Of a DNA stretch of 64,000 bases, positions 45,826 through 54,102 are shown piece after piece; position 1 is the stretch's first letter; every line of letters begins with the position of its first letter. A program made the position numbers and the translations under genes. The DNA comes from Parapedobacter tibetensis (GTDB lineage Bacteria > Bacteroidota > Bacteroidia > Sphingobacteriales > Sphingobacteriaceae), in the NCBI RefSeq assembly GCF_024704835.1, contig NZ_JAMXBE010000010.1, positions 105,095 to 169,094 on the forward strand. Reading direction: 5' to 3'. Under the pieces are notes generated by a model. That model was given only the letters and a program-made list of their open reading frames with translations, was not told the origin of the DNA and ran no database searches.

Positions 45826-48425
45826 GGATTTTCACAAATAGCATATGGATTATTTGGCTAGCTGTTTTCATGGTCGCATTCCCAACCCTTAACCGCGCAG
45901 CAGACGAAGGCTCAGGTTACCTCCAATGGGGGCAGCTTCCGGCAATCCCCGATAGCGTCGGCTTTGCTGGTTCTTTTGCTGGGGTATCTAATGGCACACT
46001 GCTGGTGGCCGGCGGGGCCAATTTCCCGAACGGCCAAACTCCTTGGAACGGTGGAACAAAATTATGGTATGACCACCTCTTTGCCTTGGAAAAACCCGAT
46101 GGGGAATGGAAGTATGCCGGGCAGCTGCCACGTAGGCTGGGATACGGCGTTTCGGCAAGCTGGATGGATGGAATGGTGTGTGTGGGCGGAAGCCATGCCG
46201 ATGGGCATTCCGGGGATGCCTTTATCGTGCGGTACCGCGATGGAAAAACGACCATTGAAGATTTGCCTCCACTCCCGCGACCATTGGCCAATGCCTGTGG
46301 GGCGCTGGTGGGGAATGTGCTCTACATTGCAGGAGGGATACATACCCCCGATGCGCAGATGGCATCGAGCGATTGCTGGTCGATGGACTTGGCTATGTCG
46401 CCCGGTCAACGACATTGGAAGCAGGAAGCACCCATACCCGGTCCCGGACGCATGCTGAGTGTGGCTGGTGTGCAAGATGGGGCATTCTTTGTGTTCAGTG
46501 GTGTGGAATTGGTAGACGGACAGCGTAGGTACCTGAACGATGCCTACCGCTTGAGTGCCGATGGGGAATGGACACGCCTGAACGATATGCCCGCATCGGT
46601 TGCCGCCGCACCTACGCCGGCCTATGCGGCAGGGCAGACTAGTTTGCTCATCATGGGGGGAGACGATGGTTCATTGGCGCAGGAAGCGGCAACATTGCAA
46701 TCCCGGCACCCGGGGTTTTCCCATCAGGTGTGGAGCTACAATGTAGTTACCGATACCTGGGTAGCGATGGAATCCATCTCATCAGACAAACGGCCGGATG
46801 CCGAAGAAAATCCCAACGGCAGTACCTGGCCTGCGGTAACCACCACCTTGGTCAACTGGAATGGACAGCTAGTCATCCCCGGAGGAGAGGTGCGGCCGGC
46901 CACTCGCACACCGAGGGTGCTTATCGCACAACCTGTACAGCAAAAAGGCGTATTTTTGATGCTTGACTGGCTGGTGGTGCTGGCTTATTTCTTGTTGACC
47001 ATCGCCATCAGTGTCGTGGTATCCAGAAAGATGGGTGGCACCACATCCGACTTTTTCTTGGGGGGCAGTAAAATCCCCTGGTGGGCGGCAGGCTTGAGTA
47101 TATTCGGAACAACCCTAAGCGCCCTTACCTTCATTGCCATCCCAGCGAAAGCTTATGCGACAAACTGGACATACTTGGTGAACAACCTGATGATCGTGGT
47201 GGTGGCACCTTTTATTGTGTATCTGTATTTGCCTTACTTCCGTAAACTGAAAATCGTCAGCGTGTACGAGTATTTGGAGATTCGTTTTTCACGTTCCGTA
47301 AAGCTCCTGGCCAGTTTTGTGTTCCTCGTTTTCCAGATGAGCCGCTTGGGTGTGGTGATATACCTGCCTGCGCTGGTAGTGAGTTCGCTGATGGGTATTG
47401 ATCTGGTGTATTGCATTATGGTCACAAGTTTGGTGACCACTGTTTACTGCTTTCTAGGGGGTATTGAGGCCGTGGTTTGGACCGATGTGATGCAAGTGGT
47501 TGTGTTGCTTGGTGGGGCGCTGGCCACCTTGTTTTACATTGCCTTTTCCTTGGATGGCGGATTTGTCCAGCTTTTTGGTGAAGCATCAGAAAACCATAAG
47601 CTGGTACTTGCCGACTTGGGGAGCAGCCTATCTGAGCCGGTATTGTGGGTAATGATCATCGGGGGCTTTTTTGGCCAGTTGGTGACCTACTCCTCGGATC
47701 AGGTAGTGGTTCAACGCTATCTTACTACGTCTACTGAACAGAAAGCCCGCAAGTCGATATATACTAATGCATTGCTGACCATTCCAGCTTCTATTATCTT
47801 TTTTGGTGTAGGATCGGCGCTGTGGGTATATTTCAGGCATAATCCTGCCGCAATCAACCCGCATGGGCGGATTGACGATGTATTTCCCTGGTTCATTGCC
47901 CATGAGCTACCGTCCGGTGTTTCCGGCCTCGTGATTGCAGGTGTTTTTGCGGCTACGATGTCAACCATCAGCTCCAGCATGAATTCGATGGCTACGGTTA
48001 TCACCACTGATTTTTACAAATACCTCAAACCAGAGGCTCCAGACAAGAAGCAGTTTGTGTTTGCCAGGTGGACCACCGTTGCGATGGGAATCATCGGCTG
48101 TATGGTATCGATATACATCGCTTCGCTGGGCAATACATCGATATGGGACCAATACATTGCTATCATCGGATTATTGGGTGGCTGTCTGGCCGGTATGTTT
48201 ATGGCGGGAATACTGGTGAAGCGGATACATGCTCGGGCGGTCTTTTTCGGTTTCATCCTCAGTGCCACAGCGCTGTTCCTTGTCAAGCAGTTTACTTCCA
48301 TCCATTTATTGTTGTATGCTGCCGTAGGGGTATTGGGATGTTTCACGGTAAGTTGGCTCGCCAGTTATTTAATCCCTGACCAAACGCAAGCAAAAATCAA
48401 TTTTAAGCATACTGATGAAGATTAA
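45822..48425 (+). CDS. Fusion of a NanM-like kelch mutarotase and a sodium:solute symporter
   Basis: 867 aa in one open frame. Residues 1-27 are a signal peptide. About 30-370 is a six-bladed kelch propeller of the N-acetylneuraminate epimerase/YjhT (NanM) type, seen in GTLLVAGGANFPNG, VCVGGSHADGHSGDAF, VLYIAGGIHTPDA, LLIMGGDDGSLAQ and QLVIPGGEVRP. From about 382 (MLDWLVVLAYFLLTIAISVVVS) there are 13-14 hydrophobic segments of an SSS-family Na+ symporter (FFLGGSKIPWWAAGLSIFGTTLSALTF). The N terminus of SSS proteins faces the periplasm, so the propeller would sit outside, where it can convert alpha-sialic acid to the beta anomer beside the import path. The gene overlaps nanA by 4 nt and the kinase gene by 11 nt. 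Substrate identity rests on this context. Confidence 0.93.
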   Translation: MRIFTNSIWIIWLAVFMVAFPTLNRAADEGSGYLQWGQLPAIPDSVGFAGSFAGVSNGTLLVAGGANFPNGQTPWNGGTKLWYDHLFALEKPDGEWKYAGQLPRRLGYGVSASWMDGMVCVGGSHADGHSGDAFIVRYRDGKTTIEDLPPLPRPLANACGALVGNVLYIAGGIHTPDAQMASSDCWSMDLAMSPGQRHWKQEAPIPGPGRMLSVAGVQDGAFFVFSGVELVDGQRRYLNDAYRLSADGEWTRLNDMPASVAAAPTPAYAAGQTSLLIMGGDDGSLAQEAATLQSRHPGFSHQVWSYNVVTDTWVAMESISSDKRPDAEENPNGSTWPAVTTTLVNWNGQLVIPGGEVRPATRTPRVLIAQPVQQKGVFLMLDWLVVLAYFLLTIAISVVVSRKMGGTTSDFFLGGSKIPWWAAGLSIFGTTLSALTFIAIPAKAYATNWTYLVNNLMIVVVAPFIVYLYLPYFRKLKIVSVYEYLEIRFSRSVKLLASFVFLVFQMSRLGVVIYLPALVVSSLMGIDLVYCIMVTSLVTTVYCFLGGIEAVVWTDVMQVVVLLGGALATLFYIAFSLDGGFVQLFGEASENHKLVLADLGSSLSEPVLWVMIIGGFFGQLVTYSSDQVVVQRYLTTSTEQKARKSIYTNALLTIPASIIFFGVGSALWVYFRHNPAAINPHGRIDDVFPWFIAHELPSGVSGLVIAGVFAATMSTISSSMNSMATVITTDFYKYLKPEAPDKKQFVFARWTTVAMGIIGCMVSIYIASLGNTSIWDQYIAIIGLLGGCLAGMFMAGILVKRIHARAVFFGFILSATALFLVKQFTSIHLLLYAAVGVLGCFTVSWLASYLIPDQTQAKINFKHTDED

Positions 48426-49305
48426 GTACGATAACGTGGCACTTGGCGCTGATATTGGCGGCTCGCATATCACAACGGGTTTGGTAGACTTGGGTAACGG
48501 TCGTCTCTTGGAAGATACGGTTGTACGAACCCCTGTCCAGTCGGATGGGAGTGCAGACGAAATCCTGAATGCATGGTCTGCGGCATTGCGCCGCAGTTGT
48601 CAAGGGCGGGCTGTTCCGCAGCGGGTAGGCCTGGCCATGCCCGGCCCGTTTGATTATGAAAAGGGCATATCGTGGATGAAAGGGATGGGTAAATATGAGA
48701 AGTTATATGGGGTGGATGTCCGTGAGGCGTTAGCGATGCGGCTAAACACCGCACCTGAAAATATCCTGTTCAAAAACGATGCAGCTTGTTTTCTACAAGG
48801 CGAGTTGTTGGCCTTATCGGGGGAAACACCAGGCCGTGTACTTGGGTTTACGCTGGGCACGGGATTCGGATCGGCATACGCAGTGGGCGGGGTTGCTGAA
48901 GATGCTGAATTGTGGAGGACCCCATTCGGGGAAAGTATTGCCGAAAACCATTTTTCCACCCGCTGGTTTGTCAGTCAGTATGAATCACGTACAGGAAAAA
49001 CAGCAACTGGTGTAGCCGAATTGTATCACATGGCTTCGGTAGATCTTAAGGTAGGGCAGCTATTTGAAGAATTTGGGTATAACCTTTCCTCGTTTTTGAA
49101 TAGCATTATCCAGCAGTTAACATGCGATACCATCATCATCGGTGGAAATATTGCAAAAGCCAGTGATTTGTTTTGGCCTATTCTTGAATCGGAATTTGGA
49201 GCACCGAATGGCATCGCATTGGCACCATGCCGGTTGGGTGAGATGGCACCAATATGGGGTGCCGCATCCTTACATGCGATGGCGAACGTTTCAAACAGCA
49301 TTTGA
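48415..49305 (+). CDS. ROK-family sugar kinase (probable ManNAc or GlcNAc kinase)
   Basis: 296 aa, cytoplasmic. ATP-binding block LGADIGGSHITTGLVD at the N terminus, GLAMPGPFDYEKG, FKNDAACFLQGE (catalytic Asp in the ND pair), and GFTLGTGFGSAYAVGG. The usual ROK zinc motif CxCGxxGC is missing; only LWRTPFGESIAENHFS stands there. In the order lyase-transporter-kinase the substrate is probably ManNAc, or GlcNAc as for the Bacteroides RokA route. The start overlaps the previous stop by 11 nt. Last gene of the island; the next gene is convergent. Confidence 0.88.
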   Translation: MKIKYDNVALGADIGGSHITTGLVDLGNGRLLEDTVVRTPVQSDGSADEILNAWSAALRRSCQGRAVPQRVGLAMPGPFDYEKGISWMKGMGKYEKLYGVDVREALAMRLNTAPENILFKNDAACFLQGELLALSGETPGRVLGFTLGTGFGSAYAVGGVAEDAELWRTPFGESIAENHFSTRWFVSQYESRTGKTATGVAELYHMASVDLKVGQLFEEFGYNLSSFLNSIIQQLTCDTIIIGGNIAKASDLFWPILESEFGAPNGIALAPCRLGEMAPIWGAASLHAMANVSNSI

Positions 49306-49314
49306 ACCATCCAC

Positions 49315-49683
49315 CTAGTATTCATATCGCTCTACGGATGCAATTTGGTTGTCTTCCTTGGTGAATACCAGTATAGGTTGGTATGTGTCGGCTTCTTTTT
49401 CCGTCATATTGCAAAAAGCGAGGATATGTATGGTGTCACCGTTTTTGGCATGTAGGGCCGCTCCTCCGTTCATACACACTTCACCACTTCCTCTTTTCCC
49501 AGGTAGTACATAGGTCATAATGCGGCTACCATTTACCACGTTATTGATATACACCTGCTCGTATTTTTTTATTTGGGCGGCATCAAGCAAATCAGCATCT
49601 ATGGTGATGGATCCATTATACGCTACATTTGCTTCGGTCACTTTTACAGTATGGATTTTTGACTTTAAGATATTGATTTCCAT
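49315..49683 (-). CDS. panD: Aspartate 1-decarboxylase
   Basis: 122 aa. Makes beta-alanine from L-aspartate for pantothenate and CoA. MEINILKSKIHTVKVTEANVAYNGSITIDADLLDAA matches PanD; Gly24-Ser25 is the self-cleavage site that yields the pyruvoyl cofactor. KSKIH, YVLPGKRGSGEVCMNG and the C-terminal segment are as expected. It is 32 nt downstream of the DUF6695-like gene on the same strand and converges on the kinase gene with a 9-bp gap. Confidence 0.93.
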   Translation of the reverse strand: MEINILKSKIHTVKVTEANVAYNGSITIDADLLDAAQIKKYEQVYINNVVNGSRIMTYVLPGKRGSGEVCMNGGAALHAKNGDTIHILAFCNMTEKEADTYQPILVFTKEDNQIASVERYEY

Positions 49684-49715
49684 TTTAATTCATTATATTT
49701 TTATCATTAATATAG

Positions 49716-50708
49716 TTAGTTGTTTTCTTGTTGTTCAGTTACTAAACGTTCTGCTGCTATAGGCATGGCATTTAAGGTGATTTGTGTTTGCCCTTGTTGC
49801 AAGATATACCGCTGGTAATGTAAGTGGTAAGTAAATTGATAAGGGACATGCGGCTCTATCGGTTGCCCTGCTTCACAGTTCACCCGGTATTCTTCATCGC
49901 CACGGCTGGTATATTTGATGACGGCATAGGAACCTGCTTTCGTAACCTGCTCAAGAAAAAACCAGGCCCCCTCGCCGATACCGCCCAACCATTGGGCAGA
50001 TTTAGGTAAATGAGATGGTCTGCTGGGTTCTGAAATACATCCCGGTGTCCGGTCGCAAGGCAGCTGCTTTGCCTTGCCGGAAGAAAAGTTATGAAGTAGC
50101 AAATCTATTTGTAAACGAAGGGATTGCCACCTGTTCATCTTCATTTTTGTCAACGAATTTTCGTAATAACAATAAATGGTGCCGTTAGTTACCGCATTTA
50201 CTACATTGCTCATCGGACTCGGCTTGATGCTTTCTGGATAAATAAGGGTGGCTTTTGCAGGATGTTTGTCTTTCATGCCTGCTGATAACGTTTGGGCCAC
50301 AAAGCGGGAACAGCTATTATGGCCTTTAGCAATAGCGCCATATTTAATCAAGCCTTGGCTGACGAGGCGATTGGCTAATGTTGTTGCCTTCGCGTACGAA
50401 ATTCCTTCGGATAGGGAAAAAAACATCCTCCCGCCCCCATGGGTAGCAAATTCCAATTGGTGCAATTCTTCCAAAATGGCATGTATATTTCCAATTTCGT
50501 TATTTCCCGTAATCGTTGCTTTGGTAAATAAGCGAAGTCTCGGATCAGATTCAGCCGAACGGGCCCGTCCATATCCGCGGGGTGTGATGTAACGGCCAAA
50601 GTCATAATAGGCCATCGTTCCGCTTTCACGATGCAATAATACAATGGCTGCATGGCCTACCTTAAAATTCAGGTTTTTTACGATACCAAGGCGCTTCAGT
50701 ACAGCCAT
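49716..50708 (-). CDS. DUF6695-like protein with a possible permuted papain-like (NlpC/P60-type) fold; start uncertain
   Basis: 330 aa from the first ATG. The frame is open 32 codons further upstream (to 50804) and reads like protein, including ALVIAWPDVTARGDEKW, but holds no ATG, GTG or TTG; it starts ATT right after a stop. I judge this stretch coding, so the true start is non-standard or a frameshift separates it. VGHAAIVLLHRESGTMAYYDFGRY (His) followed by GHNSCSRFVAQTL (Cys) has the order of permuted papain-like hydrolases. The C-terminal ~130 residues are a separate beta-rich domain. No signal peptide. The DUF name is from memory of similar Sphingobacteriaceae proteins; function is unknown. 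Confidence 0.6.
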   Translation of the reverse strand: MAVLKRLGIVKNLNFKVGHAAIVLLHRESGTMAYYDFGRYITPRGYGRARSAESDPRLRLFTKATITGNNEIGNIHAILEELHQLEFATHGGGRMFFSLSEGISYAKATTLANRLVSQGLIKYGAIAKGHNSCSRFVAQTLSAGMKDKHPAKATLIYPESIKPSPMSNVVNAVTNGTIYCYYENSLTKMKMNRWQSLRLQIDLLLHNFSSGKAKQLPCDRTPGCISEPSRPSHLPKSAQWLGGIGEGAWFFLEQVTKAGSYAVIKYTSRGDEEYRVNCEAGQPIEPHVPYQFTYHLHYQRYILQQGQTQITLNAMPIAAERLVTEQQENN

Positions 50709-50912
50709 CCACTTCTCATCTCCCCGCGCTGTTACATCAGGCCAAGCGATTACTAATGCTAAATCTTTACTGTCCAGATAGTCCTCCGTCTCTAAGTCCT
50801 TAATTTATATTTACTATTCGATATACATACATCGTTTGCGAAACTAAGCATTATCATTTACTCTCCTCTATTTTTAAGGTTTTTTAACACATTGGATTCA
50901 TTAATTCCTCCC

Positions 50913-50931
50913 TGTAACGCATAACGTTACA
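50913..50931. promoter_or_regulatory. Inverted repeat TGTAACG-N5-CGTTACA before the ThuA-fusion gene
   Basis: TGTAACGCATAACGTTACA is a 7-bp perfect inverted repeat with a 5-nt spacer, about 130 bp before the ATG at 51060, in the 250-bp divergent region. Its core ACGCATAACGTTA also appears at 34435. It may be an operator (LacI-like CG-centred palindrome) for the divergent genes. The rest of the 50809-51059 region is AT-rich with no certain TAnnTTTG box. Confidence 0.4.
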
Positions 50932-51059
50932 TCGCATTGAAACCCCACCCTCAAATCTGTACCAGAAAACTTACCCAAGTAATTTAAATTTATCATGATA
51001 TTGTTGCAGAAATTATCATTTTTGCAATCCGGATAGTAAACAATGTGATAAACCATAAG

Positions 51060-54000
51060 ATGAAGAGTTTTTTTAATGCCGTTTCGACTAAATCGATTTT
51101 ATTTTTTCTGGCTGTGGCGGTCTGTATCGCTGTAAATTCCTGCAATAAACGCAGCGGAAAACCGCGGGTACTGGTATTCAGCAAAACAGCTGCATTTTAC
51201 CATAAATCCATCCCCGCGGGGAATGAAGCGTTGCTGAAGCTGGGAAGGGAAAATGGTATTGATATCGATACCACCACCAATGCGGCATGGTTCCATGAAG
51301 ACAGTTTGGCAAAATATGCTGCCGTGGTATTCCTGAGCACAACAGGGAATGTACTCAACCATTATCAGGAAGTGGCATTTGAACGGTATATCCAAGCAGG
51401 AGGTAGTTTCGTGGGTATCCATGCGGCATCCGATACGGAATATGATTGGGGATGGTATGGCCGTTTGGTGGGTGGGTATTTCAAGAACCATCCACGGCCC
51501 CAACCGGCAACTTTCCATGTCATCGATTCGGGACACCCCGCTACGGAAGGCTTGCCGCAGACATTTACCTATGATGACGAATGGTATAATTTCACCAAAC
51601 TTTCCCCAGCTATCAACGTGCTCATTACGATTGACGAAAGCAGCTACGAGGGTGGGGAAAACGGCGAACGGCACCCAATGGCTTGGTACCACGATTACGA
51701 TGGGGGAAGATCGTTTTTCACGGCCTTTGGCCATTCTCCGGAATCGTTTCGGGATTCCTTGCATTTGAAACATATATTGGGGGGCTTGCACTACGCCATC
51801 GGCAAAAACCATAAACTGAATTACCGCAAGGCAAAAAGCAAGCCTGTGCCGGAAAGGCAGCGTTTCGTGAAAACGCAATTGCACCAAGGCGGTCTGTTTG
51901 AGCCCACGGAGATGACTATACTGCCCAACTTTGATATCCTGGTGGCCCAGCGGCGGGGTGAGCTAATGCTGTACCAAGAGGAAACACGGGAAGTAAAGCA
52001 GGTGGGTTTTCTGGATGTGTACCACAAGACTGAAGTGCCCAAGGTCAATGCCGAGGAAGGTTTCATGGGATTGGCCGTTGACCCAGATTATGAACACAAC
52101 AACTATATTTATGCTTTCTATAGCCCTGCTGATACATCGGTAAACCGCCTTTCACGTTTTGTCTATCGCAATGATACCTTAGACCGGAGTACCGAGCAGG
52201 TGGTACTGCAATTTTATTCGCAACGCGACATCTGCTGCCATACGGGTGGTTCCATCGCTTTTGACAGCGAGGGGCTGCTGTACCTATCGACAGGCGACAA
52301 CTCGACACCTTTTGACCAACCCGACCCCTCCTATAAGAACCATGGTTTTGCGCCATTGGATAGCCGCCCGGGATATGAGCAATATGATGCCCGTCGTTCA
52401 GCGGGCAACAGCAATGACCTAAGAGGTAAGATTCTTCGCATAAAAGTGTTGCCCGATGGTAGCTATGAAATTCCGGATGGCAACCTGTTTCCAGCTGGGC
52501 AGGAGCGGACCAAGCCGGAGATTTATGTGATGGGCAACCGCAATCCTTATCGCATTTCCGTCGACCAGAAAAATGGGTTCCTCTACTGGGGAGAGGTGGG
52601 TCCGGATGCCAATAACGACAGCTTGGCTACCCGTGGCCCCCGTGGATATGACGAAGTGAACCAAGCAAGGCAAGCCGGTTTCTTTGGCTGGCCCTTCTTC
52701 GTGGGCGACAATTATGCGTACCGCAAATACAATTATGCTACAGGACAGTCTGGTGAAACCTTCAATCCGGACAAGCCCGAAAACAATTCGCCGAACAACA
52801 CGGGGATACAGGCGTTGCCGCCTGCACAACCCGCCTATGTCTGGTACCCTTATGCAGCATCGCCACAGTTCCCTCAGGTGGGCACAGGTGGGCGCAATGC
52901 GATGACCGGACCGGTATATTATGAAGATATGTTCCCAAAAGCTACCCGCTATCCGGATTATTACGATGAGAAACTAATGATCTACGATTGGATACGGGGC
53001 TGGATCAAGGCAGTGACGATGTTGCCAAATGGCGACTTTGACAAGATGGAGCCGTTTATAGAGGGGGTTAAGTTTGCCAACCCCATCGACATGGAAGTAG
53101 GACGGGATGGCAGGATCTATGTGCTTGAATATGGTTCTGGATGGTTTTCCAAGAATGAAGATGCCGGTATAGCCCGTATCGATTACATCTCAGGCAATCT
53201 TCCGCCGCAGGTAGGCGATATTGTGGTGGAGAAAAACAATGGCAAGGTGCCTTTCACCGTGAAGGCCAGGGTGGAAGCCACGGATTATGAGAACGACAAG
53301 CTCACATACACTTGGAAAATCGGGGAAGTAACCCAGCAAACGAATGAACCTTTACTTACCCATACATTGGATAGGGTAGGGGAATATGCCATCAGCGTAA
53401 CGGTGGAAGATCCTTCCAAAGGTAACGCGGAAAGCAACCCCATTACGGTCTATGCTGGCAATGAAAACCCCGAAGTGGAGATTGTACTCACGAACACCGA
53501 TGGTTTTTATACCCCAGGGGAAACCATTGGCTATGAGGTAAAAGTGGATGACCGTGGGCGCGCGATTGACACATCTAACCTGGTGATATCCATCGATTAT
53601 ATCAAGGGTACAGACATGGCAGGTGCGTCTTTAGGTCACCAGCAAGTATCAGAAATTGTATTGGGAAGGAGCCTGATGATGGCTTCCGACTGTCAGTCGT
53701 GCCACAAAATCGATGAACCCAGTATTGGACCTTCCTATATGCAGGTAGCTACCCGCTATAAGCAGCGGAAGGATGTATCAAGCTACCTCGTCGAAAAAAT
53801 CACACAAGGGGGCAGCGGCGTATGGGGAGAGGTGGCCATGGCAGCGCATCCGGATATGAAGGAATCCGAAGCTAGGCAAATCGTGCAATGGATCATGTCG
53901 TTGGCGGATGACCAAAGCGCCAAGCGCAAATCCTTGCCGGCTAAGGGAACCTTTGTGGCCAGACCTCCATCAGACGATGGCAAGCAAACGGTCTTGCGCA

Positions 54001-54086
54001 TTACTGCCCAGTATACCAATAGCCCAGAAATGGGTATCAGGCCGTTGTCAGGATCGAAAACGGTTGACCTCAACCTCAAAGAATAA
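51060..54086 (+). CDS. Multidomain ThuA - PQQ-type sugar dehydrogenase - PKD - cytochrome c lipoprotein
   Basis: Start at ATG 51060 (1008 aa); lipobox-like IAVNSCNKRSG. Residues ~35-260 form a ThuA-like domain (VLVFSKTAAFYHKSI, FVGIHAASDTEYDWGWYGRLVGGYF). About 280-690 is a six-bladed soluble glucose dehydrogenase-like propeller (EEGFMGLAVDPDYEHNNYIYAFYS, GNRNPYRISVDQKNGFLYWGEVGPD). A PKD-like domain follows, then a monoheme cytochrome c with CQSCH near residue 878 and a likely Met ligand in MAAHPDM. Such fusions are common in Bacteroidota and thought to oxidise sugars in the periplasm, passing electrons to the heme. The sugar is unknown. It is outside the sialoglycan regulon (no operator). 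Confidence 0.9.
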   Translation: MKSFFNAVSTKSILFFLAVAVCIAVNSCNKRSGKPRVLVFSKTAAFYHKSIPAGNEALLKLGRENGIDIDTTTNAAWFHEDSLAKYAAVVFLSTTGNVLNHYQEVAFERYIQAGGSFVGIHAASDTEYDWGWYGRLVGGYFKNHPRPQPATFHVIDSGHPATEGLPQTFTYDDEWYNFTKLSPAINVLITIDESSYEGGENGERHPMAWYHDYDGGRSFFTAFGHSPESFRDSLHLKHILGGLHYAIGKNHKLNYRKAKSKPVPERQRFVKTQLHQGGLFEPTEMTILPNFDILVAQRRGELMLYQEETREVKQVGFLDVYHKTEVPKVNAEEGFMGLAVDPDYEHNNYIYAFYSPADTSVNRLSRFVYRNDTLDRSTEQVVLQFYSQRDICCHTGGSIAFDSEGLLYLSTGDNSTPFDQPDPSYKNHGFAPLDSRPGYEQYDARRSAGNSNDLRGKILRIKVLPDGSYEIPDGNLFPAGQERTKPEIYVMGNRNPYRISVDQKNGFLYWGEVGPDANNDSLATRGPRGYDEVNQARQAGFFGWPFFVGDNYAYRKYNYATGQSGETFNPDKPENNSPNNTGIQALPPAQPAYVWYPYAASPQFPQVGTGGRNAMTGPVYYEDMFPKATRYPDYYDEKLMIYDWIRGWIKAVTMLPNGDFDKMEPFIEGVKFANPIDMEVGRDGRIYVLEYGSGWFSKNEDAGIARIDYISGNLPPQVGDIVVEKNNGKVPFTVKARVEATDYENDKLTYTWKIGEVTQQTNEPLLTHTLDRVGEYAISVTVEDPSKGNAESNPITVYAGNENPEVEIVLTNTDGFYTPGETIGYEVKVDDRGRAIDTSNLVISIDYIKGTDMAGASLGHQQVSEIVLGRSLMMASDCQSCHKIDEPSIGPSYMQVATRYKQRKDVSSYLVEKITQGGSGVWGEVAMAAHPDMKESEARQIVQWIMSLADDQSAKRKSLPAKGTFVARPPSDDGKQTVLRITAQYTNSPEMGIRPLSGSKTVDLNLKE

Positions 54087-54102
54087 CAATGCTTGTCATT
54101 GA

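Noticed and set aside
45964..46458. 164-codon frame on the + strand inside the kelch domain
   Set aside because: It is an out-of-frame shadow of the NanM-like domain, rich in Trp/Met/Arg, with no recognisable fold.
46930..46975. A possible gene border or frameshift between kelch and transporter domains
   Set aside because: The frame is continuous through the linker, and no stop, start with leader or gap separates the parts, so a true fusion is the simpler reading.
48415..49305. Kinase as a plain glucokinase
   Set aside because: The tight overlap with the NanM-symporter gene and linkage to nanA make an N-acyl amino sugar substrate more likely, although sequence alone cannot exclude glucose.
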